Shown: positions 11,279 to 23,464, counted from the first letter of the stretch. The stretch is DNA of 64,000 bases from Coniochaeta sp. PMI_546 (GCA_021432605.1 MU271146.1:2666001-2730000); one strand, 5' to 3'. Notes: a model not told the origin generated them from the sequence alone. Numbers and translations are program-made.

Positions 11279-13659
11279 ATGTTCTCCAAGCTTACCGTGC
11301 ACAGCTCTACCCTGATTATTGCCCTTCAAGTCCCAAACAATCTCCTTGTCCGGCAGGACTCTTTCAACGCCACGACGGTGACAGCCACAGCTTGCGAAGG
11401 AGCCTGTTTCACCCCTGTGGCGCCATCCACCGTCGCTGTTTACATCCCTTGCACTGATGCCTCGGCAACACTACCGGTAGACTCTTCCACAAGAACTCAC
11501 AAGTCTTCACTCACTCTCGGCCCTTCTAGGTCGTCCTCTCCCTCAAGCACGGGTCTCTATGGTTCATCAGCTACTGTCTCCGCCGCAGTTTCCATGTCGC
11601 CCGTCAAGTCCGTTCCGGAGTCGTCTGCTTCTATGCCCCATTTTAGTAGCACTTCATCCGCCAGTCTAGGCGTGACATCTATGTCGAGAATGACAGAAGC
11701 ATCAACGACAAGCTCCGGGTACCACACTACGTTTCCGATAGTCTCGGAGTCAAAGCCTGCGTCGTTAGCACCTAGCTCGAGCCTTTCCGCAACATCCGGC
11801 CTTCGAAATCATTCCAACGCTTCCAGTCCATCGTCTTCCAGTTCATCGACAGACACGGCACAGACCTCCGATCGTAGAGCTACTACTCCAGGCGTTGGTT
11901 CAACGCCTGCGTCATCTTTCCCGCCCGCAGCGATCTCTGACTTCTCAGGAGCTAGCAGAGCATCCAGCGGTCTTACTACAGGGCAAGAGAGTGCCACCTC
12001 AGGCGGACGGTCGACAACTCTTCCCAGAGGTAGCGTCAGTCCCTCAACAGGAGTTACTGCCGCGCTGTGGTCGAGAGCAGTGAGGACGGGGTCAAGTCCA
12101 GGAACAAGCCTCGAGAATAGAGGCACGGCGGGCACAGGGCTCGTGGCTTCCACTAGTACCGGGCTATATGTGTCAAGTCTGACATATGCTATGACCGGTC
12201 CGTCTGAGTCTGGTACTTTGTCAACTCTTCCAGTCTTAGACACATGTACTAAAGAACCACCTTCTGGAACGGATATCTCGTCGACTCACTCCTATCATTG
12301 GACCTTCCGACTACTGTAACAACTGCATCTAGTAGCTCGTCAATCTTTACGAGCGAATCAACAAGTACCCCTTTGGGCTCGAGTCCATCAACTTCTTCAT
12401 CCTCGGTAGCCAGTAGCACTGCAACCATGAGCGAAGATCCCACATTCCATCTCACGTATCCGGCTTCGAGTGCCACGGCAACTGGAGACACATCATCGCC
12501 CATCGACGGCCATTCCAGAACTCAGAGAACCTCCTCACTTTGGCTGACGTCTGGTCGAAGTAACACGGTGGTCAGAACCACCCGTTCCGGTAGACCGCCC
12601 GTCTCCGACACGACCTCTACTTCGTCAGGCTCGTCCAGGCAGAATTACCCCAGTAACAGGAACATGAGCAGTACACAAGAGGCAACAACCAAGCTCTGTT
12701 CATCGACCATCGATACTAGAAGTCGGACCCTAGCAGGCTCTACAACTGTTGGGTCATTATCACGGAGCTTCGGTGCTATCCCCACCAGCATATCAGTCAC
12801 GGCCCCCAGCACAGGGGCCTTGGAGACGGGACTACCTTCATCTTCGGCTGTATCCAACTGCAGCTCGAGACACAGCACGAGTAGAGGCAGTCAAATTCCC
12901 ACCATTGACACGCCCCGCACGATCACGAAGACCGCCTCGAACGCACTTCCAAGAACACATCCTCACTCCAGCTCCAGTGGACACGGGACCAGTCGGAGCG
13001 CTGAAACCTCTGGCGCAGTTGCGACCTCGACACCGAGACTAAGCATGTCATATCTATCCCCGGTGGAAACGCCCAGCAGTGAGGTGACCACATCTTCGCC
13101 TCCGACCGCTGCAGATCACCTGACCACGATGCCTCGGCCAACAAAGACATTAACCACCGCTCCAGGGCCGGGAAACCCAATAAGTAGAGGTTTCTCGGAG
13201 ACTGCAACAAGATTGTCGACCGAATCGGGCCATCCCTCCAGCCAAGCTTCCACTCTTTGGGAACTGACCTCAACCCTTTCAACTCCGGCCGCTACGGATT
13301 CAGGCTTGACTAGTGAGGCCACATCACCCACAATCTCTTCGCCTGTGGGACGAACAACGTCGTCCTCAATCTGGGGTGGTGGGTACACCTACCACCGCCT
13401 ACTACCATCGTCTAGCATCCCTACATCTCGACTTTTGACTGCATCGCCAGTCGAAGGTACGGCCGCGCCAACGTTAGGTAAGACGACATCAGAGGCCTCG
13501 ACTTTGAAGAGTAGAACGCAGCCCACCAGTACTTCGCATGCCGGTCACGCTAGCCGACCCGCAATGTCGAATGGCTGGGGCTCTGGTGACGGTGGCGATT
13601 GGTTCGGCAAGTCTAACGGTGGGAAGGGCTTTCACTGGCGCCGGGAAGTTCGTCGATAA
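11279..13659 (+). CDS. Ser/Thr-rich, mucin-like, probably secreted protein
   Basis: Two long open frames (to 12,319 and from 12,298 to 13,659) share a very strong Ser/Thr bias with Pro and Ala. They are best joined by an intron; GT at 12,280 to TAG at 12,332 (53 nt) keeps frame but has a weak donor, so the junction is uncertain. The N-terminus has a modest hydrophobic stretch (STLIIALQV), then FNATTVTATACEGACF with paired Cys. An alternative start uses ATGAG at 11,234, donor GTAAGT at 11,239 and an acceptor near 11,303, giving MSSTLIIALQ. The C-terminus changes to Gly/Trp-rich (NGWGSGDGGDWFG). No enzyme domain, clear GPI signal or membrane helix is visible. Such proteins are usually heavily O-glycosylated wall or surface proteins; that role is inferred from composition. 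A frameshifted relic is the alternative to the intron. Confidence 0.55.
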
Positions 13660-14175
13660 GCTTGGTGACATACGGGTTGCGGGATGAATCCTCAGCGCCT
13701 ACGCCCAACGCTTGTCCAATCAACCTTGTCTTATTACCGTTGTTTTTTTCTGGACTCGTGACATTTATCACCCTCTGATCTTCTCAAATCTGGTATTGCC
13801 AATACGGTGGACTCTACCTCGTCATGGTTCGCGAAGCTCCAGCCTGCGGAGGCACGGGACCCTTTATATCGATGTAGAAGGATCACGCTGGACCGCTGTT
13901 TAAATGTTAGTTAAATTGAGCCGAATGAGATATTAGACTATTGTCAAATCGAGCATGGATACCAGAGCGGTCGAGCCTGACCTCCTACAAGCCCTTCAAA
14001 GGAGATGTCAGTTAAGGCCCAATGAAACAACCCATCCACAATGTGGATCGAATATGAAGCCCGGCCCAGTCCAAGAATGCTTGTTGTATCCGGAGTAATC
14101 TCGCTGTAGTACATTTGATTGTCGTTCACAACCCCAAGTCGTATTGTAGTCGTATTGTAGTGAATATCATGTATC
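13660..14175. other. Intergenic between convergent genes
   Basis: About 500 bases separate the ends of the Ser/Thr-rich gene and the T5orf172 gene. They probably hold the two 3' UTRs. A minus-strand open frame (13,944-14,210) runs into the next gene and is not recognisable. Confidence 0.5.
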
Positions 14176-15510
14176 CTAAGAGCTCGCTGAGGTTGATTTG
14201 ACAGACTCATTCCAATCTACCCATTTCCGGATTACACTATCCACGTCAGCGACTCCTTTCCTCGTAGCGTCCACTTCAAACCACTCCCGGTGCTCTCTGC
14301 CGCAAGCGACACATTTGTTTCGATCCGACGCCCTGAGCCCCAATCCGGTCAGCTCAATGTGAATCAGACGCTCAACCTTGTGACTGTGAGGCAGCTTCCT
14401 CGGTATCGCGGCAGGACTAGCCGGCGGTATATAGGGGTAATACCGTATGAGGGACAAGTTATATCCGCATTGGCGGGTCCACTCGTTGAGTCGCCTCTGC
14501 ACGTTCGTGGCTCGCCCTATCTTGAGCAGAATTTTCTGAGGGGTGCTAATCCCTTGGTTTGAAAACCTGCCCATATCTTTATTTGCGGTAAGGTCGGCGA
14601 CGGCGGCGAATGCAGCCATCACATCACTCGGTCGTCTCTGACCGCCGGGTCGATTGGGCGTCGCCGGCAGAGGCGGATATAGAAGGGACCGGGCCGCGTC
14701 CACCGGGGGGTCGGCCGGCTGAGACTCGGGCGTCAGCCAGAACATGTAAATATAGCCTGGCTCGTCCAGTCGAGATACAGGCTTCGCAAGCTCGGACATT
14801 AGGAGGGAGGCTGCCTGTGGCGAGGTGTCGCCTGGTATCAAGGACAGGTAGCGGGCTGTGTCGGAGGGAGACGGCAGCTGGGAGTTGTCGCCAGCGGTGC
14901 TTTGTCGAGATATACGTGGCGGTAGCGAAACCGAAGCGGAAGATTGAAGAGGACGAGGCTTCGGACGTGACCGTGGTGGCACCGAATCCCCATCTGGCAC
15001 CTCCTCGATGGGGATCCGGAAGCAGCAGCAAAATTCAACTGTTTTGGCCGCCTTTGGTCGTACCATCTTTGTCGGACGCTGAGGCTGTTGCTGCTTCCCA
15101 GTGATTTGGCGACCGGGCTTCTCTGATAGGTGCTGCTGCTGCTGCTTTGGCCACTTAGCCTTCTCCGGCGGAGCTTGTGGTGTAACAAGTCCAAGGCGGT
15201 CGGCCAAAGTGTCTAGACTGGTGCGCTCTTCGAGGATGGGAGTGCTCGACATTCGAGGACCGGGACTAGAGTGCGTAGAGAGGTGTGCTTGCTCCCTGTG
15301 CTGCCAGCAGTATAGTCCTGCATCCCGGGGATTATCGACCCGGAGTTGGATCGTACTAAACTGCGTTACCGGTAGAGCACCAGCACCAGAACCAGTGACG
15401 GGTCGGCGGCACGGGCGTCCACTTGCAGTAATTCCTCTGCAAGTTGTCGAGGGATTCTTGGAATCGGACCTCTCAAGGAGAGACTCTGGCGTATTAACAA
15501 AGAAGGGCAT
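14176..15510 (-). CDS. T5orf172 (DUF1766, MUG113-like) domain protein, GIY-YIG superfamily
   Basis: A single exon of 444 residues. The first ATG (15,510) gives MPFFVNTPESLLERSDSKNP, an opening I recall as conserved in fungal members of this family. Residues about 28-75 hold a Cys-containing segment (CRGITASGRPCRR, later YCWQHRE) that could bind metal. A low-complexity Pro/Ser/Gln linker follows. The T5orf172 domain occupies about 260-435: GYIYMFWLTPE, then KIGRATNVQRRLNEW, then HKVERLIHIEL and HREWFEVD. These match the GIY-YIG pattern (G-Y-I-Y, then K-I-G-R with Arg, then a His/Glu motif), though only part of the nuclease site is kept, so catalysis is uncertain. Fission yeast mug113 is named for meiotic up-regulation; the biochemical role is unknown. 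Open frames on the opposite strand are shadows. It is divergent from the transporter gene. Confidence 0.85.
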   Translation of the reverse strand: MPFFVNTPESLLERSDSKNPSTTCRGITASGRPCRRPVTGSGAGALPVTQFSTIQLRVDNPRDAGLYCWQHREQAHLSTHSSPGPRMSSTPILEERTSLDTLADRLGLVTPQAPPEKAKWPKQQQQHLSEKPGRQITGKQQQPQRPTKMVRPKAAKTVEFCCCFRIPIEEVPDGDSVPPRSRPKPRPLQSSASVSLPPRISRQSTAGDNSQLPSPSDTARYLSLIPGDTSPQAASLLMSELAKPVSRLDEPGYIYMFWLTPESQPADPPVDAARSLLYPPLPATPNRPGGQRRPSDVMAAFAAVADLTANKDMGRFSNQGISTPQKILLKIGRATNVQRRLNEWTRQCGYNLSLIRYYPYIPPASPAAIPRKLPHSHKVERLIHIELTGLGLRASDRNKCVACGREHREWFEVDATRKGVADVDSVIRKWVDWNESVKSTSASS

Positions 15511-17729
15511 CTTCAAGCTCCGTGTCGTCGAACCGTTCTTGCGTGGCTTTTAAGGATTTTTATTTCGAGTGGTTGCTGTGCCTCGCGAAGGAGACAAGAC
15601 AGCCACTTTTAGGGAAAGTGCGCCATGGTCACAAACTCCCTCTCAAGAAAAGAGGAGTTGCAATTGATTGACGTTCTGCGCTCGGCGGTGACAGATGAGT
15701 ACCGGACCGTGACTTGACTCGACTCGACTAGAAGTGAGGCCGGTCAAGCATGAGTATTTGAATAATCGAGGGGCTGGATTCAGTACCACTCAGCCCCGCG
15801 TTGGTGTTTTGTGGCTGTGATATGTGGCTGGTGCGCGCACAGCCACAGATTCCTACTTGGCCTTTGATCCTTCAGAATCTATGCGTCCAAGAAAAAATAC
15901 CTTAAAGTAGGTAAGTCACGTGGTTGTGTGCCTGAGACCTCCCCCCTTTCGGAAAAGGAAAGGAGTCACGAGTGAGGCTGCTGGTAAGGCTGCATTTTTC
16001 AGCTCGTTTAGAACTACTATGGTATGCTACTACACTAAGCCAACAAATAGGTACCGGTACCGGTAAAGGAAAAGCACACAGTAGGCTGTCGCACTATTAC
16101 CTAATGAGGAGCCTTGGAACGATTACGCCATTTGGGGGTGGGATGGCGCTTGCATCCGTGCGCCTCACGTCACTTGTTGGCGCTTTTCCTGCAAGTTGGG
16201 TCATATGTACCGTACAGTGTACTACACTACCCCCATCCTCGTCGTGGCTTGAGGCTCATGGCGGCGGGGTTGTGGGGTTCAGAGTGAGTACACTACGGAG
16301 TAGTCAGGACAGTGTCATTTGTAGGCTCGACCAACGTGTAGACGTGTACAGGTACCTTGATGTCGAAGAGGAAACACTCCAATGCTGGAACTTGAAAATA
16401 ACACATCCGGTTGAGATTGTTACCCATTCCGTCTCTCAAAACACGGGTAGGCTGGTGTGGTCAATGTGAATTAGATATGATGGAGGCTTATCTTGTTCGT
16501 CGGAGTCTCCGAAATGACGTCAATTGGATCGTCGGCCGAGGCCCCGAGTTTTAACAATCGTTACCGCAGTGCTTTTTCATTGAGCGGAAGCCATAGGTAC
16601 ACAATAAAGCCGACTTGGCGTACATTGTGATGAGCAGAACCTGGAAAGGGCGAGCGTTGAAAAGCTGGACGCCTCGGCAGGCGCTGGGCAGGGCGAGGTC
16701 CCGTTTTTTCTACGCCACAAAGCTTAATCCCGTCTTCTTTCACAACGGCCTTTTCTACCACGTCACGCGTAATGTACGCCGTGGAGTTGTGTCTGGTGTA
16801 CACGTAGGCGGAGGCATACAAATTGCCTCGTCAAGTTCGATGGAAGGGAGCACGGGCAGGAGGAACGAGGTTAGAGAATACCTCTGCTTGGCAGATAAGT
16901 CATGTTGTGCGTAAAGCTAACGCCACACAGATGGTGCGAGCGCCGAGGACTAAGGTACACTAAGGTATGTAACACGCACACATACTGTGGCAACTGTGGC
17001 ACTACACGTACCTTAGTGGCACCTTTGGAAAGAGATCGTTTTAAGTAAGGGCGAGGAATCTGCAAGTGACGTCGCTGGGTCCGCATCCCACTCGCAGTCG
17101 GTCAGGCACTGCATGCCATGCCAGTCTCTGACTCTCGGGCGGAACTGACTCCAGAAAGCCCTTACGTGATGCGTTCACCGGCAGAACCTGGAACCCCCAA
17201 GGCTCACGCAGTCCTGCCAGTCACCGAAACCATCGCTACCTTACCCACAATGTCGTAAAACCGGGGTTGCGGGTCATGGATGCTGTTCACGGCGTCAGAG
17301 CCTTATTAGTACACATACACAGTATACACTACAATCCAGGTCCCGACAGCGTTGTAGTGTACTTCCGCTCCTTCGATACTGCACAGAAATTCCACGATTG
17401 CCCATCCAGAGCATCGGAGTCGCCTCTGGATTACCTCGCGCCAACTGTCCAAGCCTGTAGCGGCATCATAAACCGCTGCAACCCCAAGCCCCCCCCTTCC
17501 TCTGTTTCCCCTTCGATCTTCTCCTGCCAGACGCACTTTTCTTCTTAACTTGGCAATCTTTTCTCTCGACCATCCTTCTCCACGACGGTGTCAACTGCAA
17601 TATCAATCCATCACGGTTGCGCAGGTACTTTCTTCAGCACTTGACTCTCCTGACAGCTCAGCATTGGACCTGACGTGGATCTCGAACTTCAAGCATTCTT
17701 GCTTGTCATCCCACCCACAGTAGCCCATA
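15511..17729. promoter_or_regulatory. 2.2-kb divergent upstream region
   Basis: It lies between the T5orf172 start and the transporter start. The 200 bases before the transporter ATG are pyrimidine-rich (for example around 17,485-17,580), a common feature of fungal core promoters. Short palindromic GGTACC motifs occur near 16,050 and TAAGGTA/TACCTTA motifs near 16,950-17,020. No gene is recognisable among the short open frames. Confidence 0.4.
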
Positions 17730-19820
17730 ATGTCTCATTCCCCTCACGCGCCGTCGTCCGAGGAGAAGAAGATATTTGACACGGCCGACCGGCGTCCAGC
17801 ACACTCGAGGTCTGTTTCCACTCCGCGCGGCTACTCCGCCTGGTTCGGCGGACCGGCTGTTTCGGTCGGCCCTAGGATCGGCCCCGTGCTCGACGGGATT
17901 GCGCTTGACTCGGACAGTGATGACAGCAGCAGCGCCATTCTCGACAAGCAGCTTGCCCTCGAGGACGGTCATGCGATTCAATATCGTACCTGCAGCTGGC
18001 AGAAGGTTTGTCTGAATTCTCGACCACTCGGTTCCATTCACCACCGACAACTGCAGCTAACTCGCGGGTGTCACTCCCTACCCTACAGACGGCGGCCTTG
18101 CTGTTTTCCGAGTACATCTGCTTGGTATGTGCGACTTTATGGTTTCCGGGGCTGAGTCTTTTCGCTGACGGTAGTTACAGGCCATCATGAGCTTTCCGTG
18201 GTCGTACAGTGTCCTCGGATTGGTTCCGGGGTACGTCCGTTGCTCCATCCACAACACTGCGTACTCTCGCCTTCCAGGTCACGGCGCTGACTACTTGTGA
18301 AAAAAAAAGGTTAATTCTGACAGTCGTCGTTGCTGCACTTGTGCTGTATACGTGAGCATTGCTGCTACCATCGACTTGCACGTCCCTCCTCCTCTAACTG
18401 GCATCGCAGTTCCCTCGTACTCTGGGAGTTCTGCCTTCGACACCCGGAGGTCCGTGATGTCTGTGACATTGGCCAGATGCTCTTCTGGAATAAAAAGTGG
18501 GCTTGGTGGGCGACTGCTGTCATGTTCCTCCTCAACAACACAGTAAGTTTCGTGCTTTTACATCAAGCCAAGTTATACCTACCTGCTAACTCCTGGTCTC
18601 TACATAGTTCATCCAGGTCCGTTCTACTTGATGCCCTGTCTCTTTTGCTCGCTTACTGACCGAGCAGGCTCTGCATGTGCTTGTTGGGGCCAAATATCTC
18701 AATACCATGACCGAAGCTGACCCTATCGCCTGCCGGACGGTGAGTTTCAGTATCGTTGTCACGATTATCTGCTGGCTTTGCTCTCTCCCGCGCACTTTCA
18801 GTATGTTGTCCAAACTTGGCACCGCATCGGCAGCGTTCACCTTCATTTCGGTGCTCCTGGCGACCATCTTCGCTGGAGTTCAGTCTCACCCTGCAGGCTA
18901 CGACCCGCGTGACAGCTACACAACCCCTTCTGGATCAACGGCTGTTGGGGGAGACCCCATTGTTACAGCGTTTCCTGTTGCCGGGACCACCTTTGTCGCT
19001 GGGCTGAATGCCTTCCTCAACATCAGCTACACTTTCATCGGCCAAATCACCCTCCCCAGCTTCATCGCCGAGATGCGAGATCCGAAAGATTTCCCCAAGG
19101 CCCTCTGGGCTTGCACTATCGCCGAGATATTCGTATTCAGCATCGTCGGCGCTGTTGTATACGCCTATACTGGTAACCAGTACGTCACCGCACCGGCGTT
19201 CGGGTCTCTGGAGACGCTGTTCAAGAAGGTGTCATTTTCCTTCATGATTCCAACCCTCATCTTCCTGGGGGTCCTGTATGCCTCTGTCTCAGCTCGCTTC
19301 GTGTTCTTTCGAATCTTTCAGAACTCCCGGCACAAGAATGAGCACACACTTGTTGGCTGGAGTACTTGGGCCGGTATTCTTCGTGAGTACCTATCCTGGT
19401 CAGTGCTAGTCTCTCATCACTAACAATTACCAGTTCTTACTTGGATCCTCGCCTTCATCATCGCCGAAGTTATTCCCTTCTTCTCGTCGCGTAAGTTTCA
19501 CTACGAATCTGGCATCGACACCTCCCTTTTACTAAATGTACCTAGTCCTCTCCCTTATGTCGTCCCTCTTCGACAGCTTTTTCGGCTTTATCTTCTGGGG
19601 CGTTGCATATTTCCGTATGAGAAAGGTAGACGGGGGCCTCGCCCTGCTCCAGGACCACAGCTTGGTCGGCTACTTGATGGCTGTTCTCAACATACTAATC
19701 ATTTTGACCGGCGTTTTCTTTCTCACGGCTGGCACGTATGTGAGCGTACAAAGCATCGTCGACGAGTTCGAGTCAGGGTTGGTTGGGTCGGTCTTTACCT
19801 GTGCAAGCAATGGCCTATGA
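17730..19820 (+). CDS. AAAP-family amino-acid transporter (Aa_trans, PF01490)
   Basis: Nine exons are inferred: 17730-18005, 18089-18124, 18181-18230, 18310-18351, 18410-18542, 18608-18616, 18668-19382, 19434-19490 and 19546-19820, about 530 residues. All eight introns are GT-AG and most show CTAAC or CTGAC branch points. The N-terminal 90 residues are hydrophilic and Ser/Asp-rich, presumably cytosolic. About ten or eleven hydrophobic segments follow, including SFPWSYSVLGLVPG, MFLLNNTFIQALHVLVGAK, SFSIVVTIICWLCSLP, AFLNISYTFIGQITLPSFIAEM and ILLTWILAFIIAEVIPFF. The LNNTFIQ and GAKYLNTM segments are typical of fungal AAAP members. These proteins carry neutral amino acids by proton symport at the plasma membrane or vacuole. 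Exon 6 is only nine bases (TTCATCCAG); without it the frame would still be kept but FIQ is lost. Substrate and membrane are not decided by sequence. Confidence 0.87.
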
Positions 19821-22044
19821 GGGACGCAAATCCACAATAGGAACTTGTCATATGAGGTCACTGCGGTTGTTACCGATGATTGGCCGATATCACGCGCACG
19901 ACCATACATAACATGTTTTGCTTTCCATCGTGTCTTCCGTTCAAGCCGCGGCGAAAGCATGGGCTATGGTCATTTTCTTGTCAGACTCTCGGTGTCTAGA
20001 GGAGTATATTGGTCATACTTTTTCATAGATATCTGATACCCAGGACGTGAAGCTTCGAGGCTTCAAATCCTTGTTTTGAATTGGAGGCACCCTGTGTTAC
20101 AACAGGCTGTGACGTCCCCCGGCATTCCGTTCTCAAAATTATAAAGCTACGAATTCACTCCTACCATTGATCGATGGAAACATCAAGGCTTATTCACACC
20201 TGCCTTTCAGGCCCGTCCTCCTACATCTCCTTTACACAGGACCCCCCACCCCCAAAACCTCCTTCACAAATATTATTTTTAAAGAGGATTTGATAGCGTC
20301 TCGACAAGTTAATTTGTCAGGTTGCTCTCGTTACACGTGGCCTATTGCAGGAAACCATCTAGATAAGGCACATCTAGGTCTCTGAATCTTGATGGTTGGA
20401 AGGACGGCCGAGGAACCAGTGAACCGCTGTAGAACTCTTTAAGGGTGGCCAGAGGTTTTGCATACCGATACCACTGGTCCTGGCTGAGATAAGTAGGCTC
20501 AAGTACTGGTCCCTCGGCAGCTGGTCGGACTGCGTGGCCTTCCAGTAGCAGTCGCTATGTTATCCGTATGCGTAACGGGAACGCAGAAACGATGGTCCTC
20601 TCATAGGGTCAGCAATTGCTCGACTTAGTTTCTTGTATCCAGAGGTCATGGGACACCCAGCTGAACTGCTCCATTGTTATTTGTTCGGAACGATGAGAAC
20701 TGCAGCATTGGGCACATGGAAGCGTAAAATGAGAACAGCTCATGGATGAGACACCCGCGGGAGAGGATGGGGGTCTTGTGCCAGGGGTCTGCTAGCATAT
20801 TCTCCCAGTACTTGAGACCTGACTGCTAGATACTGTGGATGATAGTGACTTACCAGCGAGTTGGAGGGAAGATGTGTGGAGAGCACATGAAAACATGCGT
20901 GAGGACTGAGTCCGGCAGATCATAGAAGATAAGGCTCCGAACACGATGTAAGGTACACGGAGCCGCGATCATGGCTGATCTTGTTCCCACGAGCACCTTT
21001 AAGCGCCACCTGTATCATGCTCAATAAGTGTACATACACATGAATGATCACTCTTTGCCCCTACAAACCAGAGTTGTGACCTTTTTTGGTGAAGGGGAAT
21101 CATGTTCTAACGCGAGTATGGTCCTCAGTGTGTGGGTTGACTGGTTCCAATCTGTGCAAACGAAGAATCTCTTCAAGGCAAACAAACCAGTGATCTCACC
21201 TCTCACTCGCAAGAGTCCCGTCGAGACACTGCTTTCAAATCAGCTATGCTGAAAGGCCAGAGGAACAAGCCCCGTCAATTACATAGTGCTTCCACCGAGT
21301 GGCATGTCTAGAGCTGGAGAGTTCAAGGTTGCAAGACGAGACAAGTGAAGTCATGTTGCCCAGCCCAACCAAAGTAGATGATGCGATCGTCATACAAAGA
21401 CCAGAGGCAGGGGAGGCATAGCAAAGGACAAGGATACCAGTGCTACCCGAGAACACAAGTGCTTCTCGCACAGAGTCGGAAAGGTTCAAACGACTCCAGG
21501 CTTAAGAGAGAACTGGTGGAAGACATGGCACACTTACAGCGAAACAAGACAGGAGCAAACACAGCACAACACGCGTGCCTGACAGCACGGTAAACCAAAG
21601 GTTACCTAAGGAGGGTGAACAGCAGAAAACTGCTTGACGAAACGCAAACTTCCTGACTCGGCGAATGCACCAGCACGTCCCAAGCAGTGCTGAGCAAAGA
21701 GGAGGAAGGGCCGGGACATTTGACTGAGCTTACGGTTTTCATTTACATACCTGGTGGACTCCGCTTCGCTGTCACCAGCCTAGGAGACCTTAGACAAAAC
21801 ATCGCAACAACGTCCCAAGACAACATCATAGTTGGGTATTTCTTTTTATTCATGCCATGCAATTTCATCTCCATTTGGTGATCGCGTTGTATTTATGAGT
21901 CCCAGCCGAGGGACACACATGTGATGAATAGCCTTTGCCCATCCCCTGCCAACGCAAATGAAGTTGATGATGCCCTGAAACCCACCACGCCAATCTAGAG
22001 TGAAAACGCAGAGAATGACATACAATAGTCGCCAAGAGCGACCA
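19821..22044. other. Intergenic between convergent genes, no gene recognised
   Basis: About 2.2 kb separate the transporter and ribosomal protein stops. Short open frames (for example 20,167-20,385 and 21,028-21,252) have no recognisable family. Base composition is like the neighbouring genes, so this is not RIP-affected. I see no repeat or RNA gene. Confidence 0.45.
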
Positions 22045-23122
22045 TTAGTAGCCGTAGGACTCGAGGGCCGTCGCCGTCTTCGTGTCGACCTTCGCGCTCT
22101 TCTTCGCCTCCGATAGCTGTCGCTGAGCGAGCTTCTTGCGCTCGTAGTAGGCGGCGCCCTTGGCCTTTCTCCGCTCCTCCAACCTGTTCCAATGTTAGTC
22201 AGGGTGTCTCTGCCATCATAGAGTCGCCAACGGCAAGATAGGAAGGGAGTACGCACCTCGCAACAACATCCTGGTACTTCCAGCCAACCTCGTGGCTCAA
22301 ACGTCCGACAGTGCAGTACTTGCGGCCGGGCTGAAGTCTCAGGACACGCAGAGCCTGGGGTACCACCATCTTCTTCTTCTTGTCGTATGGAGGAGGAACA
22401 CCCTCAAAGACCTTCAGTCTCTCAAGAGCGGCGGCACCGCGGGCGGTCTTGTGCGGGATCATGCCACGAACCGCCTTGTAGAAGATGCGAGACGGGGCGC
22501 GGAAATGGAAAGGACCTGTAGCGGAGTCAGCATAACGAAGCTCAGGCGACCCCAAGGCGTAGGTTGCGGCTGATCCAGGAAGGCTCACCTCCGCGAGTCG
22601 GGTTGTATCGGGTCATCTTGCGCAGGTAGGCGTGGTACTTCACTGTACACTGATATCAGCTTCATTGACCTTCAAGGATATTCGGTCTCTCGGTAATTTC
22701 TCTCGATGGGGTGATCATGGTGTTCGGTATCGTCGTCTCGGGAGGGGCAGAACATACGCTTCGCGCGGAAGAACTCGCCGGAGATGTTGAGGGCTTCGCA
22801 GCGGACAACAACGATCTTCTGGCCGTTGAGGAGCTGCTTGGCGACAATACTGGCAAGCCGACCAAGCAGATGGCCCTTGCCATCGATAACAACCTATTCG
22901 GAAGGTCTGGTTAGCACTCCGCTCCCATCAGATCGATTCTAATCCTCCATGTGATCGTCATCATCAATCCGCTCGTCCAACTCCGCTGTCACTCTGGTGC
23001 CTCGCGCTATACGCCATATTCCCTCCTCCTTCTCTCATCCATCCCTCAAACGTAAAGCGCGATCGCTGGAATCATGTGTCGTGATGTCAGGAATTACTTA
23101 CAACTTGCTCAAAGCTCGACAT
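22045..23122 (-). CDS. RPL16: 60S ribosomal protein uL13 (L16 in yeast, L13A)
   Basis: Five exons on the minus strand: 23122-23102, 22893-22758, 22642-22589, 22515-22257 and 22183-22045. They give exactly 202 residues, the family's length. The first exon encodes only MSSFEQV. Landmarks are [78 protein letters not shown], then [18 protein letters not shown] and the basic helix [20 protein letters not shown] ending ALESYGY. All four introns have good GT-AG borders; intron 1 is longest (208 nt). The protein is a structural part of the large cytosolic subunit. The gene is tandem with the BAG gene upstream. Intron richness near the 5' end is normal for fungal ribosomal protein genes. Confidence 0.97.
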
Positions 23123-23434
23123 CTTCGCCCGTCGTCAACCACGGAGGTGGAGAATAAGAAGGGAAGAAAGTGAAATGGAAGATGTACGGAGCAGGCTCAG
23201 CAGTCAAACTTCGACGATGGGTCGCGACGAAGTCTGAAATGTGAGCTTTCCTGTGTGGCCCTACTGGCGTTGATTGATGATCGCGAATCGTCTCTCGCAG
23301 GTTGGAAAATAATTATCAATCCACACAAAAGGAGGACGTGGTAGGTATGCCCCGTCCACCGGCCCGCGCTAATACCATTTTGGGAAATGGTGGGGCTCTG
23401 AAGCCAGCGGACGGAATTTTGTGGCCGACACATC

Positions 23435-23442
23435 TTAGGGTT
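23435..23442 (-). promoter_or_regulatory. Tbf1-like site (AACCCTAA) upstream of uL13 gene
   Basis: TTAGGGTT on the plus strand reads AACCCTAA toward the gene, matching the Tbf1 consensus ARCCCTAA that marks ribosomal protein promoters in many ascomycetes. It is about 310 bases before the start codon. Function is inferred from the motif and its neighbour. Confidence 0.5.
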
Positions 23443-23464
23443 GAAAAACCTGGTCACGAGAAAA

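Noticed and set aside
11809-12243. 144-codon minus-strand open frame inside the Ser/Thr-rich gene.
   Set aside because: It is the complement of repetitive Ser/Thr codons with no independent signal.
14610-15553. Plus-strand open frames of 150-164 codons opposite the T5orf172 gene.
   Set aside because: They are antisense shadows of a recognised gene; their length follows from its GC-rich codons.
22894-23101. Possible C/D-box snoRNA in intron 1 of the uL13 gene (TGATGA-like and CTGA motifs on the minus strand).
   Set aside because: The two boxes are only about 35 bases apart and no terminal stem or second box pair is seen. Ribosomal protein introns are a likely place, but the evidence is too weak.
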